Below, piece after piece: positions 50,197 through 58,330 of a stretch of 64,000 nt of DNA. This DNA comes from Blastomonas sp. AAP53 (GTDB lineage: Bacteria; Pseudomonadota; Alphaproteobacteria; Sphingomonadales; Sphingomonadaceae). Both the position numbers and the translations under genes were made by a program. Each line of letters begins with the position of its first letter. Position 1 is the stretch's first letter. The notes under the pieces are model-generated. The model made no database searches, was not told where the DNA came from, and was given only the letters and a program-made list of their open reading frames with translations. The stretch lies in NCBI RefSeq assembly GCF_000331245.1, contig NZ_ANFZ01000018.1, positions 1-64,000 of the forward strand. Direction: 5' to 3'.

Positions 50197-51759
50197 ATGG
50201 TCCAAGACACTCTTCTCCAGTCCGCTCCCCCGATCGGCCTGCCGCCGCAGATCGCTGCACCGCTCGCGCGCGATACGCCCGAGGCCAAGCTGCCGCGCAA
50301 TATCGAGGCAGAGGCCGCGTTTCTGGGCGCGCTGCTGATCGACAATCGCATTGCCGAAGAGGTCGGCGCGCGGCTGAAGGCGGAGCATTTCTTCGAGAGC
50401 GTCCACCAGCGGCTGTATGCACAGATCATGCGGCTGATCGACAAGAACGTGACCGTCACCCCGGTAACGCTCAAGCCGTTCTTCGAAAGCGATGCCGGCC
50501 TCGCCGAACTGGGCGGCATGCGCTACCTGGCCCGGCTGACCGGCGATGCCGGCGGCCTCATCGGCGCGCGCGACTTTGCCGAGCAGATCTACAACCTGGC
50601 GCTGCTGCGCGAGCTGGTACAGGTGGGACGCACCCTGGTCGACAAGGCGATGGACACCAGCGAGGAAGTCGATCCGCTCAGCCAGATCGAGCAGGCCGAA
50701 GCGGCGTTGTACAATGTTGCGCAGGGCGAGGGCGACACCAGCGGCGCGGTGCATTTCAACGTTGCGGTCGGCGCGGCGCTGGGCATGGTCGAAAAGGCGC
50801 TGAACAGCGGCGGGCACGTGTCGGGCGTGACCACGGGTCTGACCGATCTCAACGCCAAGATCGGCGGCCTCCACCCGTCCGACCTTCTGATCCTCGCGGC
50901 CCGTCCCGGCATGGGCAAGACCTCGCTCGCCACCAACATCGCGTTCAACGCGGCGTCGCGCTGGCGGCTCGACAAGGCGGCAGGCATTGCCGACGACAAG
51001 AATGTGGGCGCGAAGACCGCGTTCTTCAGCCTCGAAATGTCGTCCGACCAGCTGGCGACGCGTATTCTGGCGGAACAGTCGCGGATCAGCTCCGAAAAGC
51101 TGCGTATGGGGCAGATCGCGCGCAACGAGTTCCAGCGGCTGGTGACCGCCTCGCAGGAGCTCGAAGACCTGCCGCTGTTCATCGATGATACGCCGGGTCT
51201 TACGATTGCCGCGCTGCGCGCCCGCGCACGCCGGCTGAAGCGCAAGCACGATATCGGTTTCATCGTCGTCGATTACCTTCAGCTGCTGCAGGGCACGGGG
51301 CGCAACGAGGGGCGCGTCAACGAAATTTCGGAGATCAGCCGCGGCCTGAAGACGCTGGCCAAGGAACTGCAGGTGCCGGTGATGGCTCTGTCGCAGCTCA
51401 GCCGTGCGGTGGAAAGCCGCGAGGACAAGCGCCCGCAGCTGTCGGATCTGCGCGAATCGGGATCGATCGAGCAGGACGCCGATATCGTGCTGTTCATCTA
51501 TCGCGAGGAATATTACCGGCTGATGGTCAAGCCCGACGGCCCGATCATGGACCCCAAGACGGCAGCGGACGAAGAGATCAACCAGAAATACCAGGAGTGG
51601 GAAGACAAGTTCAGCCCCACCGCCAACAAGGCGACCGTGATCGTCGCCAAGCAGCGCCACGGTTCGACCGGCAACGTCCAGCTGCGCTTCGAGAGCGAGA
51701 TTACCAAGTTCAGCGATCTGGCACGCGAGGATTATCTGCCGGGCGGATTTGACGAATAG
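50197..51759 (+). CDS. dnaB: Replicative DNA helicase
   Basis: Hexameric helicase of 520 residues that unwinds DNA at the replication fork. The N-terminal DnaG-binding domain spans about 30-135 (LPRNIEAEAAFLGALLIDNR). The RecA-like domain has Walker A ARPGMGKT near 230, AFFSLEMSSDQLATR, Walker B IGFIVVDYLQLL near 350, and SQLSRAVESREDKRPQLSDLRESGSIEQDAD. Compared with E. coli DnaB there are two short insertions, one before FFSLEMS and one of about 25 residues before NKATVIVAKQRHG; neither has intein motifs. It starts 136 bases from the divergent UPF0262 gene. Confidence 0.97.
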   Translation: MVQDTLLQSAPPIGLPPQIAAPLARDTPEAKLPRNIEAEAAFLGALLIDNRIAEEVGARLKAEHFFESVHQRLYAQIMRLIDKNVTVTPVTLKPFFESDAGLAELGGMRYLARLTGDAGGLIGARDFAEQIYNLALLRELVQVGRTLVDKAMDTSEEVDPLSQIEQAEAALYNVAQGEGDTSGAVHFNVAVGAALGMVEKALNSGGHVSGVTTGLTDLNAKIGGLHPSDLLILAARPGMGKTSLATNIAFNAASRWRLDKAAGIADDKNVGAKTAFFSLEMSSDQLATRILAEQSRISSEKLRMGQIARNEFQRLVTASQELEDLPLFIDDTPGLTIAALRARARRLKRKHDIGFIVVDYLQLLQGTGRNEGRVNEISEISRGLKTLAKELQVPVMALSQLSRAVESREDKRPQLSDLRESGSIEQDADIVLFIYREEYYRLMVKPDGPIMDPKTAADEEINQKYQEWEDKFSPTANKATVIVAKQRHGSTGNVQLRFESEITKFSDLAREDYLPGGFDE

Positions 51760-51770
51760 GCCACGAAGCA

Positions 51771-52025
51771 ATGACCCGGATCGGCAAGCTGCAGGACAAG
51801 ATGCTGCGCGGCGGTTCACTGAGCTTTGCGGAGTTTGAACGGCTGCTGGCGGCATATGGTTTCGTGCTCGACCGGGTGAAGGGAAGCCACCACATCTTCA
51901 AGCACCCCGGTATTGCCGATCGCATCAACGCTCAACCGGACGGCAAGTCGGCCAAACCCTATCAAGTCCGCCAGTTTGTCGTTATAGTCGAGGCTAACGG
52001 GCTTTCGCTGGATGACAAGGCATGA
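51771..52025 (+). CDS. hicA: HicA family toxin
   Basis: An 84-residue double-stranded-RNA-binding-fold protein of the HicA/YcfA family, typically an mRNA interferase. The conserved active-site stretch is VKGSHHIFKHP with the catalytic His (near residue 40). It is longer than minimal HicA (about 60) because of an N-terminal extension MTRIGKLQDKMLRGG. Its stop overlaps the start of the partner antitoxin gene (ATGA), the usual HicAB arrangement. It lies 11 bases after dnaB, which may place it on the dnaB message. Confidence 0.85.
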   Translation: MTRIGKLQDKMLRGGSLSFAEFERLLAAYGFVLDRVKGSHHIFKHPGIADRINAQPDGKSAKPYQVRQFVVIVEANGLSLDDKA

Positions 52026-52249
52026 CACCGCACTACCACATCAACCTGTTCTGGTCGGTCGAGGACGGATGCTGGATAGCAGACGTCCCCGACCTGAAGC
52101 ATTGCAGCGCGCATGGGGCTACCCCGGAACAGGCAGCAGCAGAGGTCGCAATCGCGATCGAGGCTTTTGTGGAAAGCCTTGAAGCGGATGGCCTTCCAGT
52201 GCCGGAACCGCGCTATCGTCCTGCCTATCACAACGTTCGCGCCGCCTAA
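52022..52249 (+). CDS. hicB: HicB family antitoxin
   Basis: A 75-residue antitoxin with the partial RNase H-like HicB fold: INLFWSVEDGCWIADVPDLKHCSAHG, then ATPEQAAAEVAIAIEAFVESL. There is no C-terminal DNA-binding helix-turn-helix of the kind found in longer HicB proteins, so repression of its own operon is doubtful. It would neutralise HicA by direct binding. The stop codon overlaps the convergent ubiG stop (shared CTAA). Confidence 0.85.
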   Translation: MTPHYHINLFWSVEDGCWIADVPDLKHCSAHGATPEQAAAEVAIAIEAFVESLEADGLPVPEPRYRPAYHNVRAA

Positions 52250-53019
52250 CCCCGCACCACCGTCATCAGATAGTTCAGCGCCAGATTGTCGCTGAGGTGC
52301 AGGCCCTTCAAGGGATCCCAGGCGATGCCGCGCGTGTCGGTGACGGTGAGGCCTGCTGCATGAAGGTGCTCGGTCAGCTCTTCGGGCGTCAGGAACTTGT
52401 GCCAGTCGTGCGTGCCGCGCGGCACCTGGCCCAGCCGTTCGGCCGCTTCCACCAGCATGATCCGCGACATGGCGGTGCGGTTGGGGGTGGAGAGCAGCAT
52501 CAGCCCGCCGGGCGCAAGCGCGCGTTCCAGCGCAGCGATGAACGTCGCCGGGTCGGTCACATGCTCGATCACCTCCATCGAGGTGACAAGATCGAAGGTT
52601 TCGCCTTCGAGCGTCTCGATATCGGCGCAGCGGTAATCGATCGTCAGGCCGACGGCTTGCGCATGCGCGCTGGCAGCAGCGACGTTTTCCGACGCTGCAT
52701 CGAGCCCGGTGACGGTAGCGCCCAGCCGGGCGAGCGGCTCGGCGAGCAGGCCTGCGCCGCAGCCGACGTCGATCGCGCTCCTGCCCGTCAGCGGCTTGCG
52801 CGCGCTGCCCGCCTCTGGCCAGTGATGGTCGATGGCATTGCGGATATAGGCCAGCCGCACCGGGTTCAGCTTGTGCAGCATCGCCGATTCGCCCTTCGGG
52901 TCCCACCATTCCGCTGCCAGCCGCCCGAAATGCGCCGCCTCTTTGGGGTCTATGGTCCCGTTGCGCGGCGCGTCCGTGCCGTTACGTGTTTCGATGGTTC
53001 CGGTGCTTGCGTTCATCAT
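52246..53019 (-). CDS. ubiG: Ubiquinone biosynthesis O-methyltransferase
   Basis: SAM-dependent methyltransferase of 257 residues catalysing both O-methylation steps in ubiquinone synthesis. Signatures: EAAHFGRLAAEWWDPKGESAMLHKLNPVRL (UbiG-specific start), SAM-binding DVGCGAGLLAEPLARLGA (near 87), SMEVIEHV (near 148) and STPNRT. The GTHDWHKFLTPEEL region is the UbiG lid. Divergent from lysC with 67 bases between the starts; convergent and overlapping with hicB. Confidence 0.95.
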   Translation of the reverse strand: MMNASTGTIETRNGTDAPRNGTIDPKEAAHFGRLAAEWWDPKGESAMLHKLNPVRLAYIRNAIDHHWPEAGSARKPLTGRSAIDVGCGAGLLAEPLARLGATVTGLDAASENVAAASAHAQAVGLTIDYRCADIETLEGETFDLVTSMEVIEHVTDPATFIAALERALAPGGLMLLSTPNRTAMSRIMLVEAAERLGQVPRGTHDWHKFLTPEELTEHLHAAGLTVTDTRGIAWDPLKGLHLSDNLALNYLMTVVRG

Positions 53020-53086
53020 GGGGCCTCTCTATGGCAGCGCCCGACTATAGGGGCGAACTTCGCATAAGGGAAAGAACGAACGGCCA

Positions 53087-54349
53087 ATGGCACGGATCGT
53101 GATGAAATTCGGCGGCACTTCGATGGCCGGAACCGAGCGCATCCGCAGGGTGGCGCGCATCGTCAAGCGTCAGCAGGACGCGGGGCACGAGGTGGCCGTG
53201 GTCGTCTCTGCCATGGCGGGCGAGACCGACCGGCTGGTCAATTTCTGCCGCGAGGCCAATCCGCTGTACGATCCGGCAGAATATGACGTGGTCGTCGCCA
53301 GCGGCGAGCAGGTGACCAGTGGCCTGCTGGCCATCGCGCTGCAGGCACTGGGGGCGCAGGCGCGCAGCTGGCTGGGCTGGCAGCTGCCGATCCACACGGT
53401 CGAGGCGCATGCCAAGGCGCGTGTCGAAACCATCGATGCCGATGCCCTGATCGCCGAAATGCAAAAAGGCGTGATCGCCGTCATCCCCGGCTTCCAGGGC
53501 GTCAGCGATGCCGGACGGATCACCACTCTGGGGCGTGGCGGATCGGACACGTCTGCTGTGGCAGTGGCAGCGGCGGTCAAGGCCGACCGGTGCGATATCT
53601 ATACCGATGTCGACGGCGTCTACACCACCGACCCGCGCATCGTCGCCAAGGCGCGCAAGCTGCAGCATGTGACATACGAGGAAATGCTTGAGCTGGCGAG
53701 CGTCGGGGCCAAGGTGCTGCAGACCCGGTCGGTGGGCCTTGCGATGAAGGAGCGCGTGCGCGTTCAGGTGCTCTCCTCGTTCATCGACGATGATGCGCCT
53801 GCGGCAGACACGATCCCCGGCACGATGATCGTCAGCGATGAAGAACTGGAAGGAATGGACATGGAACGCCAGCTGATCACCGGCATTGCGCACGACAAGA
53901 ACGAAGCCAAGATCACGCTGACCCGCGTGCCGGACAAGCCAGGCGCGGTCGCGAACATCTTCGGCCCGCTGGCGGAAGCCGCGATCAACGTCGACATGAT
54001 CATCCAGAATGTCGGTCGCGACAAGGGCGAGACCGACGTGACCTTCACCGTGCCGCGCGCCGATCTGGCCCGGTCGCTGGACCTGCTGGAAGCTGCGAAG
54101 GAATCGATCGGTTTCAACCGCATCATCCCCGATACCAATGTCGCCAAGATTTCGGTGGTTGGCGTCGGCATGAAGAGCCATGCTGGCGTGGCATCGACGA
54201 TGTTTAAGGCGCTGGCCGATCGCGGCGTCAATATCGTCGCCATCTCGACCAGCGAGATCAAGGTCAGCGTGCTGATCGAGGAAGACTATACCGAACTGGC
54301 CGTGCGCGTGCTGCACACGGCTTATGGGCTGGACGCAGTCGAGGCGTAA
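53087..54349 (+). CDS. lysC: Aspartate kinase
   Basis: First enzyme of the aspartate pathway to lysine, threonine and methionine; 420 residues. The kinase domain opens with RIVMKFGGTSMAG and includes GRGGSDTSAVAVAAA near 150 and TDVDGVYTTDPRI near 180. Two ACT domains at the C-terminus (from about 270) would bind lysine and/or threonine for feedback inhibition. The length and sequence fit the class in which an internal start makes a separate beta subunit; an ATG at about 53860 after GGAAGGAATGG is a candidate. Confidence 0.95.
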   Translation: MARIVMKFGGTSMAGTERIRRVARIVKRQQDAGHEVAVVVSAMAGETDRLVNFCREANPLYDPAEYDVVVASGEQVTSGLLAIALQALGAQARSWLGWQLPIHTVEAHAKARVETIDADALIAEMQKGVIAVIPGFQGVSDAGRITTLGRGGSDTSAVAVAAAVKADRCDIYTDVDGVYTTDPRIVAKARKLQHVTYEEMLELASVGAKVLQTRSVGLAMKERVRVQVLSSFIDDDAPAADTIPGTMIVSDEELEGMDMERQLITGIAHDKNEAKITLTRVPDKPGAVANIFGPLAEAAINVDMIIQNVGRDKGETDVTFTVPRADLARSLDLLEAAKESIGFNRIIPDTNVAKISVVGVGMKSHAGVASTMFKALADRGVNIVAISTSEIKVSVLIEEDYTELAVRVLHTAYGLDAVEA

Positions 54350-54358
54350 CCGGCAAGC

Positions 54359-54382
54359 GCCCCTTCCCTTGCGGGGAGGGGC
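54359..54382. repeat. CCCCTTCCC hairpin between lysC and the next gene
   Basis: CCCCTTCCC and GGGGAGGGG around TTGC, one mismatch, extended by a flanking G-C pair. It resembles other C/G palindromes of this window and may act as a weak terminator after lysC. Confidence 0.45.
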
Positions 54383-54395
54383 CCAACAAGGATCG

Positions 54396-55403
54396 ATGAT
54401 GAACCACCCCCTCACGCACAGCGCCATGGCGCGCGGCACGGCCTTTCTGGGCAGCGAGACCGCGATCCTGTGCGGCGCGATGAGCTGGGTGTCTGAACGC
54501 AACCTTGTCTCGGCCATCTCGAACGCGGGAGGCTTTGGCGTGATCGCGTGCGGGGCGATGACGCCCGCATTGCTCGATGCCGAGATTGCCGCGACCAAGC
54601 TGCTCGCGAAGCGACCGTTCGGCGTCAACCTCATCACCATGCACCCGCAGCTGATGGAGCTGATCGCGGTGTGCGCATCGCACCAGGTCAGCCATATCGT
54701 GCTCGCCGGCGGCCTGCCGCCCAAGGGCAGCATCGAGGCGATCAAGGACGCCGGTGCCAAGGTCGTGTGCTTTGCCCCGGCGCTCGCGCTGGCGAAGAAG
54801 TTCATTCGCTCAGGCGTCGATGCGCTGGTGATCGAGGGCATGGAAGCAGGCGGTCACATCGGCCCGGTATCGACCAGCGTGCTGGCGCAGGAAATCCTGC
54901 CTGAAGTCGCGCACGAGGTGCCGGTGTTCGTCGCAGGCGGCATCGGACGGGGCAGCGCGATTGCAGCCTATCTGGAGATGGGGGCATCAGGCGTTCAGCT
55001 GGGCACCCGCTTTGTCTGCGCGCATGAATCGATTGCGCACCCTGCGTTCAAGAAGGCGTTTCTGCGCGGCAACGCGCGCGATGCCATCGCCAGCGTGCAG
55101 GTCGATCCGCGGCTGCCGGTGATCCCGGTACGCGCGCTCAAGAACAAGGGCACCGAGGAATTCACCGCCAAGCAGCGCGAAGTTGCTGCCCTGCTCGATG
55201 CGGGCGGCATCGACATGACCGAGGCGCAGCTGCAGATCGAGCATTTCTGGGCAGGCGCGCTCCGCCGCGCGGTGATCGATGGCGATGTCGAGAACGGATC
55301 GGTGATGGCGGGCCAGTCGGTCGGCATGGTGACGCGCGAGGAAAGCGCCGCCGAGATCATCGCCACGTTAATGGACGAGACCGAAGCGGCGCTGGCGCGC
55401 TGA
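54396..55403 (+). CDS. Nitronate monooxygenase / NAD(P)H-dependent flavin oxidoreductase
   Basis: FMN TIM-barrel enzyme of 335 residues of the 2-nitropropane dioxygenase-like family. Signatures: AMSWVSERNLVSAISNAGGFGVIACG at the start, KRPFGVNL near 68, then EGMEAGGHIGPVSTSVL near 148 and VFVAGGIGRGSAIAAYLEMGASGVQLGTRF near 175, which form the phosphate site of FMN. It may detoxify nitronates or reduce quinones; family members differ. ATG at 54396 follows AAGGATCG. Confidence 0.85.
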   Translation: MMNHPLTHSAMARGTAFLGSETAILCGAMSWVSERNLVSAISNAGGFGVIACGAMTPALLDAEIAATKLLAKRPFGVNLITMHPQLMELIAVCASHQVSHIVLAGGLPPKGSIEAIKDAGAKVVCFAPALALAKKFIRSGVDALVIEGMEAGGHIGPVSTSVLAQEILPEVAHEVPVFVAGGIGRGSAIAAYLEMGASGVQLGTRFVCAHESIAHPAFKKAFLRGNARDAIASVQVDPRLPVIPVRALKNKGTEEFTAKQREVAALLDAGGIDMTEAQLQIEHFWAGALRRAVIDGDVENGSVMAGQSVGMVTREESAAEIIATLMDETEAALAR

Positions 55404-55425
55404 TCCACAGCGCGCCAGCCACAGG

Positions 55426-55668
55426 TTACGGGTTGGGGTCGGGCAATGGCCTGGTGCCAGCCGGGGGCTCAGTGGGTTCGGAAATCGATTCGGAAGGCGC
55501 CGGTGTCGGGTCCTCGGGACCCGTGGCAGCGCCGGTCATCCAGATGATGCTGAGCGCCAGAATGGCAAGCCCGGTCGAGATCAGCAGGACGTAGCGGACA
55601 ATGCCGCGCTTCTGGCCACCACTGGCGTCTTCGGTGTTCATCTCAACTTCTTCGCCGTGTCTGATCAT
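55426..55668 (-). CDS. Small single-span membrane protein
   Basis: Unrecognised 80-residue protein. A charged N-terminus (MIRHGEEVEMNTEDASGGQKR) precedes one membrane helix (about residues 25-45, VRYVLLISTGLAILALSIIW) and a low-complexity Pro/Ser/Glu tail ending LPDPNP on the opposite side. The ATG at 55668 has an excellent ribosome site (GAGGAGG, six bases away), so it is very likely expressed. No domain or function can be given. Confidence 0.6.
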   Translation of the reverse strand: MIRHGEEVEMNTEDASGGQKRGIVRYVLLISTGLAILALSIIWMTGAATGPEDPTPAPSESISEPTEPPAGTRPLPDPNP

Positions 55669-55728
55669 GGCCAACCTCCTCTGGTAGATAGACCATAGCT
55701 ACGGGAAAGGGGCCGAAACGTTCCGTCG

Positions 55729-56349
55729 CTATGCCTTGGGCGCAGCGGTATTGAACAGAAACCATATGGCGATTGTGACTAGCCCGATCGCAAGGATATG
55801 GCGTGTGCTGCGCATCCTGCCCGGTTGTTGCAGCAGCGGATACAGCTGTGCTGCAAGCACTACGATGGTCAGATGGACCGCCGTCGCCACCGCCAGGCTG
55901 ATCGCGGTGAGCATGAGGCCCCAGGCCAGCGCCGCCCCCGTGTCCGGCACGAAGCGCGGCACGATGGCGACATAGAACAGCGCTGCCTTCGGGTTCAGGA
56001 TGTTGGTGATGACGCCCCGCTGGAAGTATCGCACGCCAGAGCTGCCGGTCTCGGGGGTGCCTGCGGGCGAGGTTTCGGCTTCGCCCCGCCATGTTTCCCA
56101 GGCGAGGTAGAACAGATAAGCCGTGCCAGCCCAGCGCAGCGCATTCCAGATCACGGGGTTGGCGGCCACCAGTGCGGCAAAGCCCAGGGCCGCCGCCACG
56201 CCGATCAATGCCAGCCCCAATGCGACCCCCGCCACGGCCGCCAGCCCGGCACGTCTGCCGCTGCCCAGCGTCAGGGCCGCCAGATAGGCCATGTTCGGCC
56301 CTGGCGTCAGTTCGATCAGCAGCACCGTGGCGAGATAGCTTGTCAACAT
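55729..56349 (-). CDS. LysE family exporter
   Basis: Amino-acid or metabolite exporter of 206 residues in the cytoplasmic membrane with about six helices. The LysE/RhtB signature LIELTPGPNMAYLAALTLGSGRRAGL lies at residues 11-36, and the second signature FQRGVITNILNPKAALFYVAIVP near 110. Substrate cannot be predicted; RhtB-like exporters handle homoserine, threonine, lysine or leucine. The ATG at 56349 starts the first membrane helix. Confidence 0.9.
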   Translation of the reverse strand: MLTSYLATVLLIELTPGPNMAYLAALTLGSGRRAGLAAVAGVALGLALIGVAAALGFAALVAANPVIWNALRWAGTAYLFYLAWETWRGEAETSPAGTPETGSSGVRYFQRGVITNILNPKAALFYVAIVPRFVPDTGAALAWGLMLTAISLAVATAVHLTIVVLAAQLYPLLQQPGRMRSTRHILAIGLVTIAIWFLFNTAAPKA

Positions 56350-56411
56350 CGGCCAACAGCCTAGTCTGCTGGTCAACAAGCGCAATGATCGCGCCCAGGA
56401 GAGCCGCCGGA

Positions 56412-56906
56412 ATGTTGAAACGCGAAGAGTCCCATGTCTTTGCCCATGCAATCGAACATGTCGTCGCCTGCTGGACGGATGAGGCCTTTCTCACCGCGAT
56501 GATGGCGGATCAGGGGTCGCGCGATGTGGTGGTAACCGTGGAGCGGCCCGAGCCGGGGCTGATCCATATCGCGATCACGCGTCAGGTGCCCGTCGATGCG
56601 CCAATGATGATTCGTTCGGTGATCGGGTCGTGGCTCTCCCTCACGCAGCGCGATGTCTGGCAGCAGCAAGCAGACGGCAGCTGGACCGCTGTGCGCGATG
56701 CCAAGCCCAAGGGTCTGTCTGCAGAAGGTCAGGCGATGCTGACGCTGAACCCGCAGAAGGATGGCGGCACGCAGTGCCAGGCCACGGTCAGCGTGCAATC
56801 GCGCGCGCCGATGGTCGCCGCGATGGTCGAGGCGCTGATGCTGGAAGACAGCACGCGGCTGCTGAAACAGGAATTCGATGCCATCGACGCATCGGCTAAC
56901 GCATGA
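56412..56906 (+). CDS. DUF2505 / START-like domain protein
   Basis: A 164-residue protein with a SRPBCC/START-like alpha+beta fold as in DUF2505: FAHAIEHVVACWTDEAFLTAM at the start, VTVERPEPGLIHIAITRQVPVD in the middle and a final long helix (MVEALMLEDSTRLLKQEFDAI). Members have a hydrophobic cavity but no assigned reaction. The start at 56412 is preceded by AGGAGAGCCGCCGGA. It is 12 bases before the GFA gene, probably one transcript. Confidence 0.65.
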   Translation: MLKREESHVFAHAIEHVVACWTDEAFLTAMMADQGSRDVVVTVERPEPGLIHIAITRQVPVDAPMMIRSVIGSWLSLTQRDVWQQQADGSWTAVRDAKPKGLSAEGQAMLTLNPQKDGGTQCQATVSVQSRAPMVAAMVEALMLEDSTRLLKQEFDAIDASANA

Positions 56907-56918
56907 GGGAGAGGTAAC

Positions 56919-57323
56919 ATGACGACGACCGGGGGGTGCCTGTGCGGCGCGGTGCGCTATGAAATCGAAGGAGATCCGCTGCTCACGGCGGTGTGCCACT
57001 GCCGCAACTGCCAGAAACAGGCGGGCAGCGCGATGTCGGTGCTGATCGGCGTGCGCGACGAGCAGATCGCGATCACGGGTGACCTCACCACCTATCAGGA
57101 CGCCGGGGAAAGCGGCGATCCGGTCTATCGCCGCTTCTGCGGGACGTGCGGATCGCCGATCCTGTCCGACCTGCCCAGCCAGCAGGGGATGCACTTCGTC
57201 AAGGCAGGCACGCTCGACGATGTCAGCGCGCTGGACCCCAAGATGCACTTCTGGACCGTCAGCGCCCAGCCCTGGGTGCGCTTTGGCGAAGATGCGGTGA
57301 AGTTCGACAAGACGCCGGGCTAG
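56919..57323 (+). CDS. GFA family protein (CENP-V fold)
   Basis: Zinc protein of 134 residues of the glutathione-dependent formaldehyde-activating (GFA)/CENP-V family. The metal cysteines are in GGCLCGAVRYEI, CHCRNCQKQAG and FCGTCGSPI. True GFA activity has been shown for only a few members, so the name should be taken as a family label. GGGAGAGG gives a clear ribosome site. Confidence 0.9.
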   Translation: MTTTGGCLCGAVRYEIEGDPLLTAVCHCRNCQKQAGSAMSVLIGVRDEQIAITGDLTTYQDAGESGDPVYRRFCGTCGSPILSDLPSQQGMHFVKAGTLDDVSALDPKMHFWTVSAQPWVRFGEDAVKFDKTPG

Positions 57324-57338
57324 GGTGGAGCTTCGCGG

Positions 57339-58163
57339 CTAACCGCCGCGCGCCTCGTCGCGCTTGGCGGCCATCTGTCCGCCCATCGCGCCGACCATTT
57401 CGAACAGCTTGACCGGGTCGCTCATCCGCAGCCTGGCGATCATGTCCTCGATCCCTTCTGCGACCAGAATTTCCGCGTCGCCGGCAGCGATGCCCTCAAG
57501 GATTCGTGCGGCGCATTCGGCAGGCTCCATGCCGTTGGCGATGGCGCTGTCGGTCTGGCCGTGCGCGCTGCCATCGCCGGACAGCGCATTGGCGGATACT
57601 TCGGTTCGGATCGAGCCCGGCAGCACGGTGTGCACCTTCAGCCCGTAGTGCAGCTCGGTCTCGGAACGAAGCGCGTCGAGATAGCCGATCAGCCCATGCT
57701 TGGCAGCGCAATAGGCCGTGCGCAAAGGCACACCGGCGCGGCCTGCGACCGAGGATATGCCGACGATCAATCCGGCCTTGCGCGCGGTCATGTGCGGCAG
57801 CAGCAGCTGCGTCAGCCAGATCGGGGCAAGCAGATCGACCGCGATGATCCGGTCGTAGACCTCGAGCGCGCTGTCGATGGCCAGCGCTCGCTGGCTGATC
57901 CCGGCATTGTTGATCAGCCCATCGACATGGCCCTGCCAGGCGATCGCCTGCGCAACGACTCCGGGGAGCGCGTCCTTGTCAGTGGTCTCGAACGGCAGGA
58001 CATGGGCCGGCGTGGGCAGCCGGTCGGCAACCGCCTGTAACGCATCGGTGCGGCGACCCGAAAGGATGATATCAGCGCCGCGCGCTGCAAAGGCTTCTGC
58101 CAGCGCCTCGCCAATCCCCGACGACGCCCCGGTGATCCAGATGACCTTGCCTGTATAGTCCAT
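57339..58163 (-). CDS. Short-chain dehydrogenase/reductase
   Basis: Classical SDR of 274 residues. Cofactor motif TGASSGIGEALAEAF (residues 10-24), NNAGIS (near 89), and active-site Ser with YxxxK as TAYCAAKHGLIGYLDAL (near 152). The N-terminal GxxxGxG and an Arg in SGRRT favour NADP. Substrate is unknown. The ATG at 58163 begins MDYTGKVIWITG; the longer frame upstream is not conserved. Confidence 0.9.
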   Translation of the reverse strand: MDYTGKVIWITGASSGIGEALAEAFAARGADIILSGRRTDALQAVADRLPTPAHVLPFETTDKDALPGVVAQAIAWQGHVDGLINNAGISQRALAIDSALEVYDRIIAVDLLAPIWLTQLLLPHMTARKAGLIVGISSVAGRAGVPLRTAYCAAKHGLIGYLDALRSETELHYGLKVHTVLPGSIRTEVSANALSGDGSAHGQTDSAIANGMEPAECAARILEGIAAGDAEILVAEGIEDMIARLRMSDPVKLFEMVGAMGGQMAAKRDEARGG

Positions 58164-58330
58164 GTTGATCCTGCTCCTGGTCTGTTTGACGCCCATCAAA
58201 GAGTGCCAGCGGCTGCACGGCAAGCAAAAAGCGGGTGTCCGGACACCCCTGGCATCTGGCCTTGTCACGCGCGTATTGTGGCAGTAAGACGCCCATCCGC
58301 TCCAGCTATAGTGCAGGACCCTACGGTTTC

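Noticed and set aside
50197-51759. Intein in dnaB
   Set aside because: DnaB is a frequent intein host and the gene has two insertions, but they are short (about 15 and 25 residues) and lack splicing motifs.
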